DNA from: Yamagishiella unicocca
Lineage: Eukaryota; Chlorophyta; Chlorophyceae; Chlamydomonadales; Volvocaceae
Reading direction: 5' to 3'
Assembly (NCBI GenBank): GCA_003116995.1
Contig: BDSL01000044.1
Coordinates: 620,001-684,000, forward strand
DNA: 64,000 nucleotides
In this document: positions 60,301 through 64,000 of the stretch, one piece after another
Position numbering within the stretch: the stretch's first letter is position 1
Layout: each line of letters opens with the position of its first letter
Program-made: the position numbers and the translations under genes
Notes under the pieces: generated by a model
Told to the model about the DNA's origin: nothing
Databases searched by the model: none
What the model saw: the letters and a program-made list of their open reading frames with translations, nothing else

Positions 60301-63300
60301 GCGCTGGCGGAGCAGCTCGACGCGCTGCCGTACCTGATGCGGTACCAGTACGACAGGAGCGCGCAGTACCTGACGACGTTGATGGACCCAGCTATCGACT
60401 ACTTTAAGCAGGTGCTGTGTGCTGTTGGTGATCCGGACGAGTGCGGGCCGGCGGCACGGGAGAGGGGCTTGGTGGTTCGGTTGGTGGCGATGAGTCAGCG
60501 AAGGGGTCCAGGCGCGGGGAAGGCTAATGGCTGTGGGGCGGGGTGTGGAGGTGGGCAGCGAAGGAACGCGTGTCGGTGTGGGCGTGGGCGCGATAGCGGT
60601 TGCGGATGCGTCTGGACCCCCTTCCTAGCCCTGATCGCCGCGCCTTCCACCGCAAATTGGGTTTGCGTCAGCCAGCGCAACGTCAGCGCGTGCACAACCC
60701 CTGTGCTCGGCTTCACTCCTCCCTCTTATGATCCCTGTGCTCGGCTTCACGCCTCCCTCTTATGATCCCTGTGCTCGGCTTCACTCCTCCCTTCGCAGGC
60801 TGCGCAGCAATCCTTGTCCGGGCCCCAACTGTCGCTGCTGGAGGGGCAGCTGACGTGGCTGGTCTACATCACGGGAGCCGTCATCAAGGGCCGCTTGGCC
60901 ACGAGTACGAACGCGGATAGCCAGGTGAGGTCGGCGAATGGCCAGTTACACGGAAATCTGTTGGAAATGGCCAGGTACACTGAATCTGTTGGAAATGGCC
61001 AGTTACACGGAAATCTGTTGGAAATGGCCGGGCGGGGTGCTTGTATCGTTGTTGGGCGCTGCGCCCCGCTTGCGGCCTCCGCACCCACGCATAGCCCACC
61101 GTGCATACGTCCCTTGCGTATACCTCCTAACACTCGTAACATCAAACTTCTGAACGCTCGGTTCAACTCCTGCTGGACCATCCTGGGATGTCCCGGTAGG
61201 TAACACGATTGCCTCTGGTCACACAAGCGCCTCCAACTTTACCAGCCACCACTGGGCGTGTTGAACACCAACACCAACACCAACACCAACACCAACACCA
61301 ACTCCACACGGCTTGGTGGAAGGGAAACCAACCGACCATGTCCCGCCGGCCCCCAAACACCCACGCAGGAGACCCTGGACGGGGACCTTGCGGCCCGCGT
61401 GTTCGCCCTGTTGCGGGTGGCGGATGAGGGGCTGCACGCGGGGCGATACGTGGAGCGGTCGCGGCAGCGGCTGGACGTGGCGTTCCTCTTCTTCCTGCAG
61501 TGCTTCCGGAAGGTCTACATTGGGGAGCAGGTGGGGCTGGCGCCAAGACCCCGGTTGTTGAACGACACAGGAACCGAGAGAAGGGGTCTCTTGCAACCCA
61601 ACCCTGCCGAACCGAACTCCATGCTCCCCCCAAAGGAAGGAGTCGGGGCCTGGACGGTGGCCCCCGCGACAGCCTGAGCCCCGACTTGGTTCCAGGGTAA
61701 CCGTCACCCAACTTCCAACCGTCAACCGTTCCTGCTAACACCCCCTCCTCCCCGCCACTCAGGTGATGCACAGCAGCAAGGTCTACACTCGGCTCGCTGA
61801 GCGGCTGGGCTTGGAAGACCACTCGGCCGTGCTGTCCGTCATGCTCGCAAAGGTGCGGGGTGGACGGACCGCGCGGGCAGCTGTGCGGATGGTGGGGGGG
61901 TGGAGGGGGAGCTTGCGCTGTCGGTTCGGGGGGCTATCTGCAGCCTCTGTGCCCTGCTTCCGGCTGTGCCTCATCTCACCATGCGCCTCTGTAATGGAGT
62001 CCTGGAGTGTCGAGGCGCACGTAGCTGGCTCCTGCACACACCACCTCCCTGTACTTTGCCTGCCTCCCCCCACCAACCCAGTATGTCGTGTAACCGGGGC
62101 CTTATGCCACCCCCACCCCCAAACCTCCAGGTCGGCACTAACCTCCGAGTGTACGGCGGCAGCGAGGAGCTGGTGCACCTGAGCCTGGTGCTGTTCCAGG
62201 TGGGGAAGGGGGGCTGGGTGGCTGACGCCTCCACTCCCTCCCAGAACCCATGCCGGTTTCCATTACCAGGCATCCGCACGTTTATGAGGGTCATCACCAG
62301 CATCTGCGTCATCATGCCGCCTACTTCTCATCCATCCAGCAGCACCATCTCACGTAATCCTGCCCTCCCGCTCCCCTCCTCCCTGCGACCTCTCTAAAAC
62401 CCCTTGAAACCCCTTGAAACCCCTTGAAACCCCTTGAAACCCCTTGAAACCCCTTGAAACCCCTCTATACCCCTCTATACCCCTTTTCACCCTGCCCAGG
62501 AGCTGGCCGCCGGCTACATGTCCGGCAAGCTGCTGATGAAGCTCGATTCGGTGACGCAGCTGCTGGTGGCCCACACCTCGGAGCACTACGCGTTCCTGGA
62601 CGCGCAGGGCAACGGCCGCAACCGCACCACCTACTACGCCACGCTGGCCCGGCTGCTGTTCATGGAGGACACGCCGGCGCGCTTCCGGGCCTTCGTGCTG
62701 CCCCTGCACCAGGTGCGGCGACAGAGGGAAGGACCGGCCAAGGACCGGGCAAGCACCGGGCAACGACCGGGCAAGAGCCGGCCAAGGACCGGGCAAGAGC
62801 CGGGCAACGACCGGGCAAGAGCCGGGGATTCCAGACTCGCCTATGACCGGGCAAGAGCCGGGGATTCCAGACTCGCCTATGACTGGGCAAGAGCCGGGGA
62901 TTCCAGACTCGCCTATGACCGGGCAAGAGCCGGGGATTCCAGACTCGCCTATGACCGGGCAAGAGCCGGGGATTCCAGACTCGCCTATGACCGGGCAAGA
63001 GCCGGGGATTCCAGACTCGCCTATGACCGGGCAAGAGCCGGGGATTCCAGACTCGCCTATGACCGGGCAAGAGCCGGGGATACCAGACTCGCCTATGACC
63101 GGGCAAGAGCCGGGGATTCCAGACTCGCCTATGACCGGGCAAGAGCCGAGGATTCCAGACTCGCCTATGACCGGGAAGAAACACAGCCGCTATCGCCGAC
63201 CTAAGTCGACTTCATTCTCGCCCCACCCACCGGCGCCCTTCCAGGTGCTGCTGCAGCTGGGACAGGCAGTCGGCTCTGCGCCCACCGCCGCGGCGCTCAG

Positions 63301-63828
63301 GCAAGCCGTCCCCGTGGGCCGTGTGGCGGGGCTGTTCCGGGACCTGCGAGGCATCGCCACCGCCACCGCCACCCGTCGTACGTACGGCTTCATGTTCGAG
63401 TGGCTGTACCCGCAGCACATGCCGACCATGCTTAAGTGCCTCGAGGTGGGCGTGAAGGACCTCAGGGAGAGTAGGAGGAGGGGGGGAGAAGGTGGAGGGG
63501 GGGGGAGGAGGAGGGGGGAAGGAGGAGGGGGGAAGGAGGAGGGGGGAACAGGGGGTGGCATAAAAACGTGTGTGGGGCGGGGCCCGGTATGCGTCCCGAA
63601 TAATTCGTTTACAGTATTCCTCGTCGCCGCGCCCGAAACTTCGCCGTTGCGAGGATGCCAACCAAATCGAGGTCCCCCCCCCTTGCCGATTCCCGCCCTC
63701 CTCCAGGCCTGGGCAGAGGTGCCCGCGCTGACCACCCCTCTGCTTAAATTCGTGGCGGAGTTCTGCTTCAACAAGAGCCAGCGACTGACGTTCGACAGCT
63801 CCTCGCCCAACGGCATCTTGCTGTTCAG
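54320..63828 (+). CDS. XPO7: Exportin-7 (RanBP16) homologue, C-terminus beyond the window
   Basis: Importin-beta family nuclear transport receptor that binds cargo with RanGTP and shuttles through the nuclear pore. Twenty exons, all GT-AG and in phase, code 793 residues: 54320-54379, 54482-54559, 54837-54922, 55978-56028, 56214-56400, 56926-57018, 57454-57516, 57981-58067, 58333-58380, 58691-58809, 59017-59155, 59544-59755, 60237-60411, 60799-60924, 61369-61530, 61763-61852, 62131-62199, 62500-62712, 63245-63445, 63707-63828. Blocks alignable to human XPO7 in order: LEALCERLYNSQ, SPYAQLLASSSLTKLL, TAKLGWFDTD, LTQHRKAAVNFRD, LSFDFVGTCLDESSEELCTI, RLLGRLKTNYQLSELV, QEGRLTWLVYI-type EGQLTWLVYITGAV, FRKVYIGEQ, GLFRDLRGIA, FMFEWLYPQHMP, SQRLTFDSSSPNGILLF. 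Human XPO7 is 1,087 residues, so about 300 should follow to the right of the window. Introns are rich in tandem repeats. Confidence 0.95.
55316..55434. repeat. ~22-bp tandem repeat in XPO7 intron 3
   Basis: Five copies of AAGGTCGGTAGCCCAGTCGTG with GGT/AGC alternations. The same intron (54923-55977) has a two-copy 37-bp repeat, TTGCATGATCAGGTCGGGAT..., at 55620-55693. Confidence 0.85.
57606..57693. repeat. 33-bp perfect inverted repeat in XPO7 intron 7
   Basis: Arm 57606-57638 (TGCCGACCCACGGGCTTCCT...) is the exact reverse complement of 57661-57693; the 22-base loop is mostly TG repeat. A third, direct partial copy (GAGAGGAAACCCGTGGGTCGG) is at 57718-57738, and the 20-bp module shared with the H3 3' flank lies just upstream at 57581-57600. 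Together this looks like a small foldback element nested in the intron. Confidence 0.9.
58424..58573. repeat. 14-bp GGCATCTGGGGGAG minisatellite in XPO7 intron 9
   Basis: About ten copies, two of them expanded by CTGG insertions, in the intron 58381-58690. Confidence 0.9.
59999..60068. repeat. 15-bp GTGCAGCGCTTAGGG repeat in XPO7 intron 12
   Basis: Nearly five copies; each contains TTAGGG, which resembles the plant/algal telomere word but with unrelated spacer. In the intron 59756-60236. A 36-bp two-copy repeat (GCGGGTGTGCGGGAGTCCGTGAG) is at 59784-59852. Confidence 0.85.
62400..62490. repeat. 10-bp CCCCTTGAAA repeat in XPO7 intron 17
   Basis: Six exact 10-base copies (62401-62460) followed by CCCTCTATAC variants, immediately upstream of the exon at 62500. 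Confidence 0.95.
62809..63168. repeat. 36-bp minisatellite, exactly ten copies, in XPO7 intron 18
   Basis: The unit begins GACCGGGCAAGAGCCGGGGA and ends ACTCGCCTAT, with very few differences among copies. Being divisible by three and stop-free it extends long open frames, but the exon boundaries on both sides (62712 donor, 63245 acceptor) place it in the intron. The preceding 62713-62808 consists of shorter GACCGGGCAA/GAGCCGG units from which the 36-mer probably grew. Confidence 0.95.
63470..63552. repeat. Purine-rich GGAGGAGGGGGGA tract in XPO7 intron 19
   Basis: Over 80 bases almost free of pyrimidines on the plus strand, with near-mirror GGAGGAGGGGGGAAGGAGGAGG blocks, between the 63445 donor and the 63707 acceptor. 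Confidence 0.85.
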
Positions 63829-64000
63829 GTTGGAAGCGCAGCTTGCGGTTTGGGCGCCTTTGAGAAGTACGGGTCGGGTGTCGAGCAGACGGATGGGCGG
63901 TCAAGACAGGTCTACCCCATGGGCCTGATGGGTGGTGTGGGGTTCCGCGCAAGGGCCCATGACCGCCGTGTTTTGAAGGTTCCCACGCCGTAACTTCCTT
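63829..64000 (+). other. Start of XPO7 intron 20 at the right edge
   Basis: Follows the TTCAG/GTTGGA donor at 63828. No further exon is visible before the window ends. Confidence 0.6.

Noticed and set aside
62518..63928. Long open frames of DRARAGDSRLAY / TGQEPGIPDSPM repeats
   Set aside because: They come from the 36-bp minisatellite in XPO7 intron 18. XPO7 homology stops at 62712 and resumes at 63245.

Overview
The window looks like nuclear DNA of a volvocine (Chlamydomonas/Volvox-type) green alga. Evidence seen in the sequence: GC-rich coding exons separated by many 80-1000 bp introns with consensus GTGAGT/GTGCGC donors, TGTAA polyadenylation signals, Ala/Gly/Ser/Gln-rich low-complexity tails, minisatellite-filled introns, an intron-containing histone H3 of the algal 134-residue type, and a tRNA with a short 37/38 intron. 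The species cannot be named from the sequence. Gene models below were built by hand from splice consensus, phase continuity and family alignment from memory; no search was run.

Layout. 1.6-2.3 kb: histone H3 (+). 5.1-9.6 kb: an SLC22/plant-OCT-like organic cation transporter (-), seven exons, convergent with H3. 12.0-14.1 kb: an ankyrin-repeat protein (+). 14.7-21.1 kb: two tandem copies of a ~3 kb segment, each holding a five-exon gene for a small membrane-anchored protein that resembles an uncharacterised protein family I know from giant (nucleocytoplasmic large DNA) viruses; a chimeric remnant of the ankyrin gene lies between them and a perfect hairpin lies at the left border. 22.3-27.9 kb: a second MFS transporter (Spinster-like) with a long N-terminal extension. 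31.4-40.6 kb: a very large tyrosine-kinase-type protein kinase with an HRDLAARN catalytic loop, no VAIK lysine, a proline-rich activation-loop insertion and a >1,000-residue low-complexity tail. 43.4-47.0 kb: a DNAJC9-type J-domain protein. 47.7-51.0 kb: a leucine-rich-repeat-like protein. 52.8 kb: tRNA-Val(AAC) (-). 54.3 kb to the right edge: exportin-7 (XPO7/RanBP16), twenty exons visible and continuing past the window.

The genes are independent nuclear loci, not an operon. DNAJC9 proteins are H3-H4 co-chaperones in animals, so the H3 and DNAJC9 genes may be functionally related, but they are 41 kb apart and nothing links them physically. The most unusual material is the duplicated viral-like gene pair, the atypical kinase, and a set of short sequence modules shared between introns/UTRs of unrelated genes.
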